Assembly (NCBI GenBank): GCA_020622165.1
Contig: JACNMN010000002.1
Location: 248,001 to 312,000 of the forward strand
Direction of reading: 5' to 3'
DNA: 64,000 bases
Origin: Boseongicola sp. H5
GTDB lineage: Bacteria; Pseudomonadota; Alphaproteobacteria; Rhodobacterales; Rhodobacteraceae
Both the position numbers and the translations under genes were made by a program. Below are positions 26,322-35,323 of the stretch, piece after piece. Below the pieces are notes generated by a model that worked only from the letters and a program-made list of their open reading frames with translations, made no database searches and was not told the DNA's origin. Every line of letters begins with the position of its first letter. The stretch's first letter is position 1.

Positions 26322-26963
26322 ATGAGTTTCGAGATCTGGCTGGCCTTCGTCGCGGCCTCCACCGCGCTTCTGCTGATCCCGGGGCCGACCGTGCTTCTGG
26401 TGCTGTCCTACGCGCTCAGCCAGGGCCGCCGCGTCGCGGTCTCCACCGCGGCGGGGGTGGCCCTGGGCGATCTCGTGGCGATGACCGCGTCGCTGGCCGG
26501 GCTGGGTGCCCTGGTTCTGACCTCGGCCACTCTCTTCACAGTGCTGAAATGGGTCGGCGCGGTCTATCTGATCTGGCTGGGGGTCCGGCTGATCCGCACG
26601 GCGGGACGGGGTGGCCCGGGCGGCCTTGGCGACCTGCCGGCGACGGCGGAGATCACCGCGGGAAAGACCTTTTCCCATGCGGCCGCCGTCACCGCGCTCA
26701 ACCCCAAATCCATCGCCTTTTTCATCGCCTTCGTTCCGCAGTTCGTCGATCCGGAGCGCCCGCTGATCCCGCAATTCGCCATTCTGATCGGCAGCTTCGT
26801 GGGTCTGGCGACGCTCAATGCGCTGGCCTATGCGCTGCTGGCAGACCAGTTGCGCGCCCGTCTGAGGCGGCCCGGCGTCATCGCGTGGCTGACCCGGGCG
26901 GGGGGCGCCACGCTGATCGGAATGGGCGTGCTGACCGCCACGCTGCGCCGCGCGCAGGGCTGA
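26322..26963 (+). CDS. LysE/RhtB-family amino-acid exporter
   Basis: 213 aa inner membrane protein with five to six helices. The N-terminus FEIWLAFVAASTALLLIPGPTVLLVLSYAL contains the family P-G-P motif. SQGRRVAVSTAAGVALGDLV follows, then WVGAVYLIWLGVRLIR, and later AVTALNPKSIAFFIAFVPQFV, the NPK signature. Start ATG at 26322 with AAAGGAG 7 nt upstream; a GTG three bases earlier is too close. It probably exports homoserine, threonine or another amino acid. It lies 48 bp after mtnP and may share its transcript. Confidence 0.88.
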   Translation: MSFEIWLAFVAASTALLLIPGPTVLLVLSYALSQGRRVAVSTAAGVALGDLVAMTASLAGLGALVLTSATLFTVLKWVGAVYLIWLGVRLIRTAGRGGPGGLGDLPATAEITAGKTFSHAAAVTALNPKSIAFFIAFVPQFVDPERPLIPQFAILIGSFVGLATLNALAYALLADQLRARLRRPGVIAWLTRAGGATLIGMGVLTATLRRAQG

Positions 26964-27048
26964 CAAGGCGCGCCCGGGCTGCAACACTTGCCCCGGACCG
27001 GTGGCCGGACCGCTTGAAACGCCCGCCTCCCTCACCCATCACAAACGC

Positions 27049-27711
27049 ATGCTGACCCGCCGCACCTTTCTTGCCGCCCTCTTGCCCGTGCCCGCCGCCG
27101 CACAGGAATTCGTCGCCGTATCCGAGATCATCAGCGACGATGATTTCTACCGCCTCGTCTCCTGCGGGGCGGCCCCGGATGCGGAGTGCACCAAGCCGCA
27201 GATCCGCTGGCCTCGCGACCGCCAGTTGCGCCTGCGCGTCGGGATCGCGGGGGTCGGCATGAGTTTCCCCGATTACAAGCTCGATCTGGTCGATGCCGCG
27301 CTGGATGCCGCGATCGACGAGGTCAACGCCTCCGGCGCGAGGCTGTTTCTGGAACGCGCCTATGAGGGCGCTTTCGACATTCCGGTCTACCTGCTGGACA
27401 CCTCTCAGGGCGGCCAGATCAGCGGCACCGGCAACAGCGAACTGGATGGCGCCACGATCTCCATCGGGCGCGTCGCGCTGCGGTCCCGCGGCCCCGATAT
27501 CACCGCCGCGGCCATCGCCATCAGCCGCGACATCCGCCGCCGCGAGGTCGCCAGCGTGATTCTGGAAGAACTGGTACAGGCCCTTGGCCTGCATACCGAT
27601 ATCGCCTCTCCCGTCTATCGCCGCTCGATCTTCTCGGAAGAGAGCAATTCCGTCACCCGCCTGAGCGGTCAGGATGCCGAGGCGCTGCGCCGCCACTACC
27701 CCCGGTTCTGA
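27049..27711 (+). CDS. DUF2927 family exported protein
   Basis: 220 aa. The N-terminus MLTRRTFLAALLPVPAAAQ is a short signal peptide with a twin-arginine-like TRRTFL, so Tat export is possible. The mature protein shows the DUF2927 pattern: RWPRDRQLRLRVGIAGVGMSF, ALDAAIDEVNASGARLFL and VASVILEELVQALGLHTDI. The last resembles a helix of zincin-type peptidases (EEL-x-Q-x-L-G-L), although no HExxH is present. The start is placed by the signal peptide; no clear ribosome site is visible. Function unknown; periplasmic. Confidence 0.8.
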   Translation: MLTRRTFLAALLPVPAAAQEFVAVSEIISDDDFYRLVSCGAAPDAECTKPQIRWPRDRQLRLRVGIAGVGMSFPDYKLDLVDAALDAAIDEVNASGARLFLERAYEGAFDIPVYLLDTSQGGQISGTGNSELDGATISIGRVALRSRGPDITAAAIAISRDIRRREVASVILEELVQALGLHTDIASPVYRRSIFSEESNSVTRLSGQDAEALRRHYPRF

Positions 27712-27797
27712 CAGCGCGGCAATAAGGGCTGTTCGACAGGTGCGAACCCGCTACACTCCTCCGGGTGGCCACCGGCAAAACAGGATCCGCTGAACCG

Positions 27798-28337
27798 ATG
27801 CTTGATCACAAACAGGTGCAGGATTACATCCGCACGATCCCGAATTTCCCCCATGACGGCATCATGTTCCGCGATGTCACGACGCTGTTTCAGGACCCGC
27901 GCGGGTTTCGTCTGGCCGTCGATCAGCTGCTTGCGCCCTTCGTCGGCCAACGCATCGACAAGGTGGCCGGGCTGGAGGCGCGGGGCTTCATTCTGGGCGG
28001 CGCGGTGGCCCATCAGCTGTCCAAGGGTTTCGTGCCGATCCGCAAGGCGGGCAAGCTTCCGGCCAGGACCATCGCGCAGGATTACGAGCTGGAATATGGC
28101 CGCGCCACGGTGGAAATCCATGACGACGCGTTCAGCCCCGGCGAGACGGTCCTGCTGGTCGATGACCTGCTGGCCACCGGCGGCACCGCCGAGGCCGGGA
28201 TCAAGCTGATCGAACGTCTGGGGGCCGAGGTCATGGGTACGGCATTCGTCGTGGACCTGCCCGATCTGGGCGGGCGCGCGCGCCTGGAGGCGATGGGAAT
28301 GTCGGTCCATGCGCTGTGCAGTTACGAGGGCGACTAG
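27798..28337 (+). CDS. apt: Adenine phosphoribosyltransferase
   Basis: 179 aa. Converts adenine and PRPP to AMP. Near-universal features are present: [22 protein letters not shown] at the N-terminus, [18 protein letters not shown], and the PRPP loop [19 protein letters not shown] (residues about 117-135). The C-terminus is typical ([18 protein letters not shown]). ATG at 27798. Together with mtnP upstream it closes methylthioadenosine-derived adenine salvage, a functional pairing that is not strictly an operon because the LysE and DUF2927 genes lie between. Confidence 0.95.
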   Translation: MLDHKQVQDYIRTIPNFPHDGIMFRDVTTLFQDPRGFRLAVDQLLAPFVGQRIDKVAGLEARGFILGGAVAHQLSKGFVPIRKAGKLPARTIAQDYELEYGRATVEIHDDAFSPGETVLLVDDLLATGGTAEAGIKLIERLGAEVMGTAFVVDLPDLGGRARLEAMGMSVHALCSYEGD

Positions 28338-28405
28338 CACGACGGCCCACACCCCCTGGATGCAATCCCGGACCGACTGGCTGTATGGCACCGGCGCCTG
28401 AGGTG

Positions 28406-29191
28406 TCAGATGTCGCCCGGACCGGACCGCCGCCGGATCGCAGACCAGATCTGCATTTCCGACAGCCCGTCCGACGGGATCACCGCCCCGTCCAGAACCA
28501 CCGAGAAAAGCGCGACCGGGCTGACCGAGCGGGTGCGGGCCGCATGGGCGGTTTCCAACCGGTCATGACGCGCGGCCAAGCCGGCCTTGCGCGCCCGGTC
28601 CAGAAGGCTTTGCGCGCGGGCCTCAAGCTGCACCGACAGCCCGGTGCTCTGGATGACCAGCCCCGGCCCGAGACAGGCCGCCCGCCGGGTCCAGTCCTGC
28701 GGCAGCCGGGGCAGCGATATCGGACCGTGCAGGATCTTGCCCATGAGCCGCGTGTTGCCGTCGGTCCGGTCCAGGCAATGATATCCACGCCCGGTCACGA
28801 ATTCCGGCGGGATCAGGCCAAGCGCCGGGCCGCTCTGGGCCAGAACCGCCGCAAACCCGTAGAAACGCGCCCAATCCTCCACCGCCGCCCAAAGCCGGCG
28901 CACGGTGGCCGGACCCATGGATTGCGGGCCCGCGCGAAGATCGTGGACCACCACCGCGTCGCCGGCCCCGTCGATCGGGGTCCAGGCCGAGCGGCCCGGC
29001 GTGAACGCGATGAACCCCTGATCGGGCGCACGCAGCATGCGAAGCTGCAAGCCTTCCTGAAACCGCGCCAGAAGCCAGTCGCGGCACATCACCGGGCCGC
29101 TCAGCGCCAGGGCGCGGTCGATATTCTCAAATCCGGACCGCTCCAGTATGGGCGGCGTCACGGTCAGCAGTTCTGGGCGGTGTCGGGCCAT
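28406..29191 (-). CDS. Conserved protein with GNAT-like N-terminus, function uncertain
   Basis: 261 aa. I do not firmly recognise it. Residues about 25-125 follow a GNAT-like pattern (RFQEGLQLRMLRAPDQGFIAFTPG, then AVVVHDLRAGP and WARFYGFAAVLAQSG), and HCLDRTDGNTRLMGK follows. The C-terminal part (VIQSTGLSVQLEARAQSLLD to LFSVVLDGAVIPSDGLSE) looks like the small alpha/beta tail found behind GNAT domains in YoaP-type proteins. Start ATG at 29191. It is transcribed alone, convergent with apt. A cytoplasmic acyltransferase or a binding protein are both possible. Confidence 0.6.
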   Translation of the reverse strand: MARHRPELLTVTPPILERSGFENIDRALALSGPVMCRDWLLARFQEGLQLRMLRAPDQGFIAFTPGRSAWTPIDGAGDAVVVHDLRAGPQSMGPATVRRLWAAVEDWARFYGFAAVLAQSGPALGLIPPEFVTGRGYHCLDRTDGNTRLMGKILHGPISLPRLPQDWTRRAACLGPGLVIQSTGLSVQLEARAQSLLDRARKAGLAARHDRLETAHAARTRSVSPVALFSVVLDGAVIPSDGLSEMQIWSAIRRRSGPGDI

Positions 29192-29488
29192 CGGGGTCTC
29201 CGGCAAATGCCGCGTTTCCGGCGCAAGTATCCGAAGATCATCTCCGCCCCGCTTTGATCTGTCGCAAATCGGCGGAAAACTGCGACGTCAGGCTTAACGT
29301 TGGATTAACGGATCTGCGGCACAGTCACCTCCGGGCGCCTTCTCCCAGGGGGGCCCGGTCTGTTTGCTTGCAAAACAATGCTGCGCCCTGCCATCCCCGG
29401 CAGGGCGCAGATGCGTTCGGGCGACAGCACGCGGGCCGCACGGCCCCCCTCGACGCCGCAGGGCGGGCCTTGTATGCCTGCACCCGTG

Positions 29489-29572
29489 GCCGCTTGCTGG
29501 AACTGGTAGACAGACCGGACTTAAAATCCGAGGCTTTCGGGCGTGTGGGTTCGAGTCCCACAGCGGCCACCA
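29489..29572 (+). tRNA. tRNA-Leu(UAA)
   Basis: Acceptor GGCCGCT pairs with AGCGGCC before discriminator A and an encoded CCA. The anticodon loop CTTAAAA gives UAA. A long variable arm (GGCTTTCGGGCGT) marks a class II tRNA, and the T-arm is GTGGG-TTCGAGT-CCCAC. All stems pair. Confidence 0.96.
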
Positions 29573-29678
29573 AACCGTCTTTTCACCGCGCCCGGGCAGC
29601 GGGATAACCGCAAGGGATCCTTCACCGAAAATCCGGCAGGCGCGCGGGCGCGCGCCGACCTGCATCGCCCACGAAAAA

Positions 29679-29702
29679 GGGCATGGCGATCCCGCCATGC
29701 CC
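29679..29702 (-). terminator. Rho-independent terminator after dabA
   Basis: A 10-bp perfect stem GGGCATGGCG/CGCCATGCCC with a 4-nt loop, followed on the minus strand by TTTTT. It lies 37 bp beyond the dabA stop. The other strand also has a short T run (GTTTTC), so weak bidirectional action is possible. Confidence 0.8.
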
Positions 29703-29739
29703 CGTTTTCCTGTCAACCTCGGGCGCGCGCCCTGCCCTG

Positions 29740-32184
29740 TCAGGCCGCGGCGCTCGGGGTCTGCACCGCGCCGCCTGCGACCGGCTCCCAGTTCAGGTCG
29801 CCCACATAGCGCTCGGCCACCTTGCCATCGGCGTCCATCTGGAAGAGATGCACCCAGCCATTGTCCAGCAGGTCGCGCAGCCCGTCATGCCTGGCGATGA
29901 TCGCGTTCATCGCCTCCACCGGAGCCTCGACCACGGCGGACAGGCGCAGCGGTTCGTGGATCAGCCGCTCCCCGTCATGGACCGACTGGAACGGCAACCC
30001 CGGGCGCAGATCGCCACCCGTGCCTTCCAGCACGCCGACCAGGCCGGAAACGTTGTGAAGCACCTTGTTGCCCGCGCCGAACACCCGGTTGTCCATGGAG
30101 GAGCCGTAATATTGCAGGTTAATCCAGCTGGCCACGACCAGGGGCGCGGTCAGGATCAGCTCCAGCACACCATAGCCGTTTTCGGCATCCGCCTGCCAGT
30201 CGTAGGAATGCAGGAAGGACCGGCCTTCCAGATCGGTGCCGCGGGTCCGGTGACGGGGCGCCGCGATGAAGGCTGCACAGCCCGCGAGCGCCCATTCCGG
30301 CCGCACCTGCGACCAGTCCTGCGCCCGTGCCGCGATTGCGGCATCCAGCGACAGCCCGGCATCCAGCGTCAGCAGGTTGGACCTTTCGGCGCGGGCCAGC
30401 GCCCCCGCATCTCTCAGCGCCTTTTGCAGCGACAGGAGATCCTCGCCATGGGTCGGAACGAGGGCGGCCGTGTCGAACAGCGAGACCTCGTCGGTGGTGG
30501 TGTCGTGCAGCGCGGCGACGAAGACCGTGTCTTCGGGCATGTCGATACCGTGCTCCGGCAGTTCGGCGCGCACCTGCGGATCGTTCAGCAGCCGCGCCAC
30601 CAGACGGGCGTTGGCCTCTCCGGTATGGCCGCCGCAGGCCCCGCAATCGAGACCCGCCGCATGCGGGTTGTTCAGCGACTGCCCGCCATGGCCGGCCAGC
30701 ATCACGATCCGGGCGAAGGGCCCCTTGGCCATGGACATCGCGCCAAGGATCGTGGCCGCCGTCGCGGCCCGATCGGCAGGCGGGATGGCGTCAAGCGCGG
30801 GGGCAAGCGTTGCAGCCTCGGCCGCGGTCAGGCCCGCATGCCCCTGCCCCAGCGCCGTTGTGGTGCGCAGCGATTGGGCCAGCAGCTTCGGCGCATAGGT
30901 CAGGCCAAGCGTCTCCACATAGCCGAAGCTGGCAACTGCGGCCTGCTTGAACCGGGTCCAGACCGATTTGGCAGCGATCCGGCCCTGGCGGGTTGTCGCC
31001 AGGTCCGCATTCGCCTCGTCCGCCGCTTCGCCTGCCGGGCTCAGCAAGACCGGGCAGCGGGCGGTCGCCTCGGCCGCGCCAAGGGGGCGGTAGGACAGCG
31101 CCGCGCCGAAAAATCCGGCAAATCCGATGGTCTCGACCCCGGGCATGGTGGTTTCAAGGGCCCGGCGGAACACCTCGGAGCGGACATCGATGCAGAACGC
31201 GGCCTGAACGGCGGGCCGGTCCTCGGCAGGCGCGGGCGCGCCCTGACCCAGCTCCACGAAGACGCGCCGCTGCCAGCCCTGTTCATAGGCGATCTGAAGC
31301 GCCAGCGCGACACGGTCGCCCGCCCCCGCCTTCGGGGCATCGACATAGGCGGCCTTCGCCGCTTCCCAGGTTCCGCGGCTTGCCTTGGGCAGCAGCAGAA
31401 CCTCCCAGACCAGCCGGACGGCCAGCAGATCGCGCAGGCTGGTCTCCGTGCCGCCCGCCAGTTCGGCCTGCCAGAGCCTGTAGCGCGCATGCCCGGCCCA
31501 GCCGGAGATGGTGTAGAGCAGCCGGGTAAAGTAGTCGGCCAGCGCTTCATGGGACAGACCCAGCTCATGGGTGGCCCAGACAAGTGCGTCATCAGCGGTT
31601 GCCGGCAGATTGGCGATTGTGGCGCGCGCATCGGAGATGCCCATGATCTCGGCGCTCGGGTCAAGGGCCGCCTCGGCTTTCCACGCCCCCCAGAGACCGC
31701 CCTCGTAGGTCGGTTTCCACGCGGCCTGCCCGCCATCGAAATAGGCGGCCGCGAACCCCGCGATCTGTTGGGTGACAAGCGCGGGCCAGTCCTGCCCCGT
31801 CTGCGCCGCCGCCAGATCGGCCATCGTCTGCCAGATCTCCGGCGCGCCCGGCTCGGGTTGCTCGGCCAGCGTGGCCAGTTCCCGGCCATCCCGCGCCACG
31901 TCGGGCATCTGGGTCACGGCGTGGTCCAGATCCTCGGGCGCGATCCGGCCGGTGGCGATCGCCTCGGCATACTGGGCCCGTGGCAGGGCCATCTTCCCGC
32001 CCGACACCTTGGCGACATAGGCCATCGCGTCGTCGATGCCGCGATCGGCGAGGCCGAGGAACGGGTTGACCGCGACGAAGCTGCTGAGCGGCCAGATCGG
32101 CGCCAGACGACGGCCCGCCATGTCGGCGGCCCCGGCAATCGCGTCGGAGGTGAGGTCTGCGGTGATGGGGGTGATCAGGGTCAT
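29740..32184 (-). CDS. dabA: DabA, inorganic carbon accumulation subunit (DUF2309)
   Basis: 814 aa. Zinc-dependent, carbonic-anhydrase-like subunit thought to convert CO2 to bicarbonate in one direction when coupled to the membrane partner DabB. WPLSSFVAVNPFLGLADR is the family N-terminus. AAFCIDVRSEVFRRALE has the metal-ligand Cys and the nearby Asp. MLAGHGGQSLNNPHAAGLDCGACGGHTGEANAR supplies the His and Cys ligands. LGQGHAG and the C-terminal EPLRLSAVVEAPVEAM are also typical. The ATG at 32184 has GGAG 9 nt upstream. It lies 19 bp after dabB in a two-gene operon with a clean terminator (29679-29702). No Rubisco or carboxysome genes are present, so it may serve anaplerotic carboxylation or CO2-poor growth. 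Confidence 0.9.
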   Translation of the reverse strand: MTLITPITADLTSDAIAGAADMAGRRLAPIWPLSSFVAVNPFLGLADRGIDDAMAYVAKVSGGKMALPRAQYAEAIATGRIAPEDLDHAVTQMPDVARDGRELATLAEQPEPGAPEIWQTMADLAAAQTGQDWPALVTQQIAGFAAAYFDGGQAAWKPTYEGGLWGAWKAEAALDPSAEIMGISDARATIANLPATADDALVWATHELGLSHEALADYFTRLLYTISGWAGHARYRLWQAELAGGTETSLRDLLAVRLVWEVLLLPKASRGTWEAAKAAYVDAPKAGAGDRVALALQIAYEQGWQRRVFVELGQGAPAPAEDRPAVQAAFCIDVRSEVFRRALETTMPGVETIGFAGFFGAALSYRPLGAAEATARCPVLLSPAGEAADEANADLATTRQGRIAAKSVWTRFKQAAVASFGYVETLGLTYAPKLLAQSLRTTTALGQGHAGLTAAEAATLAPALDAIPPADRAATAATILGAMSMAKGPFARIVMLAGHGGQSLNNPHAAGLDCGACGGHTGEANARLVARLLNDPQVRAELPEHGIDMPEDTVFVAALHDTTTDEVSLFDTAALVPTHGEDLLSLQKALRDAGALARAERSNLLTLDAGLSLDAAIAARAQDWSQVRPEWALAGCAAFIAAPRHRTRGTDLEGRSFLHSYDWQADAENGYGVLELILTAPLVVASWINLQYYGSSMDNRVFGAGNKVLHNVSGLVGVLEGTGGDLRPGLPFQSVHDGERLIHEPLRLSAVVEAPVEAMNAIIARHDGLRDLLDNGWVHLFQMDADGKVAERYVGDLNWEPVAGGAVQTPSAAA

Positions 32185-32203
32185 GTCTTCGGTCTCCAAC
32201 GGC

Positions 32204-33748
32204 TCAGGCTTTCAGGTTCGGCGCGAGCGCCCGGTTGAGATAGGTGGTGGCATAGAAACCGTTGCGCAGATGAACGGCGAGGCTGTGCCAGCGCCCTTCT
32301 GCCAGCGCGCCGGGCGCGCGGATCTGCACCCAGGCCGTCACCGCGAAGATGGCCAGCATCAGCACCATGATCAGCGCGGTTCCGAACCCGACGGCGCCCG
32401 TTTCGGGGACCACGCTGGCCACCAGCATTTCGGTTCCCAGTTGCAGGGCGAAGTAGATCGCCGAGAGGCTGAGCGCGGCGAGGGCCGCCCGTGCCACCAG
32501 CGGCCCGCGCGCCTGCTGCCCCAGCGACAGGGCCAGAAGATGCGCCAGCCCCAGAACCAGGATCGCGCCAAGCACGACAAGGGCGGGTTTGGTCTCCAAG
32601 GTCACGCCGAAGAGCCAGCCCATGCCGATGACCGCAACCGCCGACACGCCGATCGCCAGCCCCATATCTGAGGCCTTGGGCAGCGCCAGCCGATGGCCGA
32701 GCTTGGCGCGGGCCTGATCGACGACCGAGCCGGAGCCGAGGAAGGCATGCGCCTTGTAGAGGGAATGGGCGACGATATGCAGAAGTGCGGCGGAGAACGC
32801 CCCCAGACCGCATTGCAGCAGCATGAACCCCATTTGCGCCACCGTCGACCAGGCGAGGCTGACCTTGATCGAGGTCTGCGCCAGCATCACCAGCGAGGCA
32901 AGCGCGGCGGTCACCCCGCCGACAATGGCAAGCAGATGCATGGCGGGCACGGCGGCCAGGAACAGATCGGCAAAGCGGATCACGAGAAAGCCGCCCGCAT
33001 TGATCACGCCCGCATGCAGCAGCGCGGAAACCGGCGTCGGCGCATCCATCACCTCGGTCAGCCAGCCATGGGTGGGGAACTGCGCGGATTTCAAAAGCGC
33101 GGTGACGGCGAGGAACACCGCGGCCCATGTGGCCCCCGCCGGGATCTCCCCGGCCTGCACCTGGCCGGCGATGACGGCGATTTCTCCGGTGCCGAAGCCG
33201 TTGAACAGGATGATGCCCGCCGCGATCAGGAAGACATCCCCGACCCGGGCGAAGAGGAATTTCTTGGTGGCCGCAAGCCGCGCGATGGGCCGGTCGCCAT
33301 AGAACATCAGCAAGCGGTGGAGCGACAGGCTGGTCAGCATCCAGGCCAGTATCAACTGGACGATATTGCCGGACAGAACCAGCAGCGTCACCGCGCCAAG
33401 GGTCAGCGACAGCCCGCCCATGAACTGGCCCTGCCGCGCGTCGCCGTCCATGTAGTTGCGCGAGTAGCGCAGAACGACCCAGCCGATGAAGCTGACCAGC
33501 AGCACCATGACCGCCGACAGCGCATCCAGCCGCAGTTGCAGACCCAGCCCGTTCGCGCCGATCAGCGCGCTGGTCATCGGGCCGTTGAGCATGACCGCCA
33601 CCGCAACGCATCCGGCAGTGACCAGGGCGATGAGGCTGGCGATATTGGTGACCGCGATGGCCCGCGCGGGGCGCATGCCCGGACCGGTCAGCGCCATGAG
33701 CGCGGCGGCGATTAAGGCCAGAGGGGCGAGATAGGCAAGGGCAGTCAT
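32204..33748 (-). CDS. dabB: DabB, NuoL-like proton-conducting membrane subunit
   Basis: 514 aa, about 14 membrane helices, of the proton-antiporter (NuoL/MrpA) family. The N-terminus MTALAYLAPLALIAAALMAL is the first helix. SVVDQARAKLGH is the NuoL-type loop. MDAPTPVSALLHAGVINAGGFLVIRFADLF is the channel core, with the conserved LLHAGVxNAGG. KVSLAWSTVAQMGFMLLQCGLGAF holds the broken helix and Lys. It is too short to be complete NuoL and lies next to dabA rather than other nuo genes, so DabB is preferred. ATG at 33748, AAGGA about 9 nt upstream. Divergent lysR; shared 108-bp control region. Confidence 0.88.
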   Translation of the reverse strand: MTALAYLAPLALIAAALMALTGPGMRPARAIAVTNIASLIALVTAGCVAVAVMLNGPMTSALIGANGLGLQLRLDALSAVMVLLVSFIGWVVLRYSRNYMDGDARQGQFMGGLSLTLGAVTLLVLSGNIVQLILAWMLTSLSLHRLLMFYGDRPIARLAATKKFLFARVGDVFLIAAGIILFNGFGTGEIAVIAGQVQAGEIPAGATWAAVFLAVTALLKSAQFPTHGWLTEVMDAPTPVSALLHAGVINAGGFLVIRFADLFLAAVPAMHLLAIVGGVTAALASLVMLAQTSIKVSLAWSTVAQMGFMLLQCGLGAFSAALLHIVAHSLYKAHAFLGSGSVVDQARAKLGHRLALPKASDMGLAIGVSAVAVIGMGWLFGVTLETKPALVVLGAILVLGLAHLLALSLGQQARGPLVARAALAALSLSAIYFALQLGTEMLVASVVPETGAVGFGTALIMVLMLAIFAVTAWVQIRAPGALAEGRWHSLAVHLRNGFYATTYLNRALAPNLKA

Positions 33749-33823
33749 CGGCACGGATCCTTGAAATTGCAAGTGTCGGTTCCGGACGGTTTACCGATCC
33801 ACAATGGCGATGAAAAATATATT

Positions 33824-33837
33824 GTTATTACGATAAC
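33824..33837. promoter_or_regulatory. LysR-type operator between dabB and lysR
   Basis: GTTAT-TACG-ATAAC, a perfect dyad, is flanked by AAAATATAT on the left and TATATTTT on the right, giving a second, outer symmetric pair. LysR regulators bind such dyads in divergent gaps. The AT-richness (33814-33850) is striking in otherwise high-GC DNA and probably includes a -10 element. Confidence 0.6.
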
Positions 33838-33856
33838 GTTCTATATTTTAGAACTC

Positions 33857-34738
33857 ATGGCAAAGCTCAACTATACCCATTTGCGCGCCTTCCACGCCGT
33901 GGCCCATGAAGGCAACCTGACCCGTGCCGCGGAAAGCCTCGGCGTGGCGCAATCCGCCGTCTCCACCCAGATCAAGACTCTGGAGGAGAGGCTGGGCCAC
34001 GCGCTTTTCGAACGGCGCGGGCGGGCATTGCACCTGACGGAGGCGGGCCGGATCGCGCTGGATTACGCCGATACGGCCTTCGACGCGGGCACCGAGCTGG
34101 TGGAGACGCTGGCCGGCCGCGGCGCGGCGCGGCAGGTGCTGCGGGTGGGCGCGCTGGCCACGCTGTCGCGGAACTTCCAGTTGTCCTTCCTGCGGCCCCT
34201 GTTGGGGCAGCCGGATGTCTCGGTGGTTCTGCGCGCCGGGTCGCTTGGTGAGTTGCTGGCGGAGCTGGAGGCGCTTCGTCTGGATGTGGTGCTGTTGAAC
34301 GAGGCGCCGCGCCATGACGCGGCGACCCCGTGGCGCAGCCACCGGATCGACGACCAGCCCGTGCGGCTGGTGGGCCACCCCCATCGCCTGCCGGCGGGGC
34401 GCCCGGTGGCCGATATCCTGCGCGACACGCCCCTTGTCCTGCCCTCCGAAGGCAGCACGCTTCGCAGTCAGTTCGACCGGATCTGCGACCGGATCGGCGT
34501 AACCCCGGTGATCGCCGCGGAGGCCGATGACATGGCGATGCTGCGCCTGCTGGTCCGCGAGGATGCGGGTCTGGCGCTCGTGCCGCCGATCGTGGTCCGG
34601 GACGAGCTGGAGGCGGGGCTTCTGGTGGAGGCGGAACAGCTGGAAGACCTACATGAAGCCTTCTGGGCAATCACCCTGCCTCGGCAGTTTCCCAACCCGC
34701 TTCTGGCGCGCGTCCTGCGGGACACCCCCCGAACGTGA
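33857..34738 (+). CDS. LysR-family transcriptional regulator of dabAB
   Basis: 293 aa. Winged-helix N-terminus YTHLRAFHAVAHEGNLTRAAESLGVAQSAVSTQIKTLEERLG (residues 5-46), followed by a linker helix and a periplasmic-binding-protein-like effector domain (QVLRVGALATLSRNFQLSFLRPLL onward). This CbbR/CysB-type layout fits control by a small metabolite. Divergence from dabB and the dyad at 33824-33837 argue for control of dabAB. ATG at 33857. Its stop overlaps the first base of the bidirectional terminator at 34738. Confidence 0.9.
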   Translation: MAKLNYTHLRAFHAVAHEGNLTRAAESLGVAQSAVSTQIKTLEERLGHALFERRGRALHLTEAGRIALDYADTAFDAGTELVETLAGRGAARQVLRVGALATLSRNFQLSFLRPLLGQPDVSVVLRAGSLGELLAELEALRLDVVLLNEAPRHDAATPWRSHRIDDQPVRLVGHPHRLPAGRPVADILRDTPLVLPSEGSTLRSQFDRICDRIGVTPVIAAEADDMAMLRLLVREDAGLALVPPIVVRDELEAGLLVEAEQLEDLHEAFWAITLPRQFPNPLLARVLRDTPRT

Positions 34739-34766
34739 AAAGCGCGCCCCCCAAGGACGCGCTTTT
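34738..34766. terminator. Bidirectional terminator between lysR and the DUF6280-type gene
   Basis: AAAAGCGCG pairs with CGCGCTTTT, a 9-bp stem with an 11-nt loop. T tails are present on both strands, so it can end both convergent genes. Confidence 0.78.
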
Positions 34767-34787
34767 CAATACAATTGGCAGACCGGA

Positions 34788-35099
34788 TCAGGCAGCTTCG
34801 GCCTGGTTCCGACGTTCGCTTTCCTCGCGGCTGAGCGCCACGGATGTCCGTACACCATTGCCGACAAAGGCCATCAGCCCGGACACGACCCGTTCGTTCG
34901 GGTCGATGCCCGCACAGGACAGAACCTCGCGCCCGTCGCGGGAGCGGGCCCAGCGGGCAATCTGTTCCGGGCCATTGCCATACTTCTTGTCGTCGGCGAT
35001 TGCGTCATCCAACGCAGCCAGCACAACGGCGGCAAACAGTTTGCGCGACCGTTGACCCTGTTCGAAGTTGAAGGCGGTGCCATCAACGAAATCTCGCAT
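34788..35099 (-). CDS. Small conserved protein, probably DUF6280
   Basis: 103 aa: MRDFVDGTAFNFEQGQRSRK, then VVLAALDDAIADDKKYGNGPEQIARWARSRDGREVLSCAGID and VRTSVALSREESERR. I recall highly similar small proteins across Rhodobacteraceae, currently a family of unknown function (DUF6280, moderate certainty). It is charged and helical, with no signal peptide or membrane helix. Convergent with lysR through a shared terminator; monocistronic. High conservation of such a small protein suggests a housekeeping or regulatory role. Confidence 0.78.
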   Translation of the reverse strand: MRDFVDGTAFNFEQGQRSRKLFAAVVLAALDDAIADDKKYGNGPEQIARWARSRDGREVLSCAGIDPNERVVSGLMAFVGNGVRTSVALSREESERRNQAEAA

Positions 35100-35323
35100 T
35101 TCGTCGTCCTTTTTATTGCTCTTGCATTTTCGGCGTGACGTCTCTTATGCCCAGTTCTTGTGTGATTCTGTGATGCAATATTTGCATACGTGATATGCAC
35201 CTGACGCATCACTCGGCGGAAAACTGCACTGAACTCGGTGTATTGCCACCCCCTAAGCCGCCAGATATAGGTCGCATCAACCAATTCGCAAGGTTCTGCC
35301 ACGGTTTTGACAAGGTTCAGACG

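Noticed and set aside
29683-32238. 851-codon plus-strand open frame opposite dabA
   Set aside because: Antisense artefact of high G+C; His/Arg/Gly-rich with no domain, while the minus strand encodes a clear DabA.
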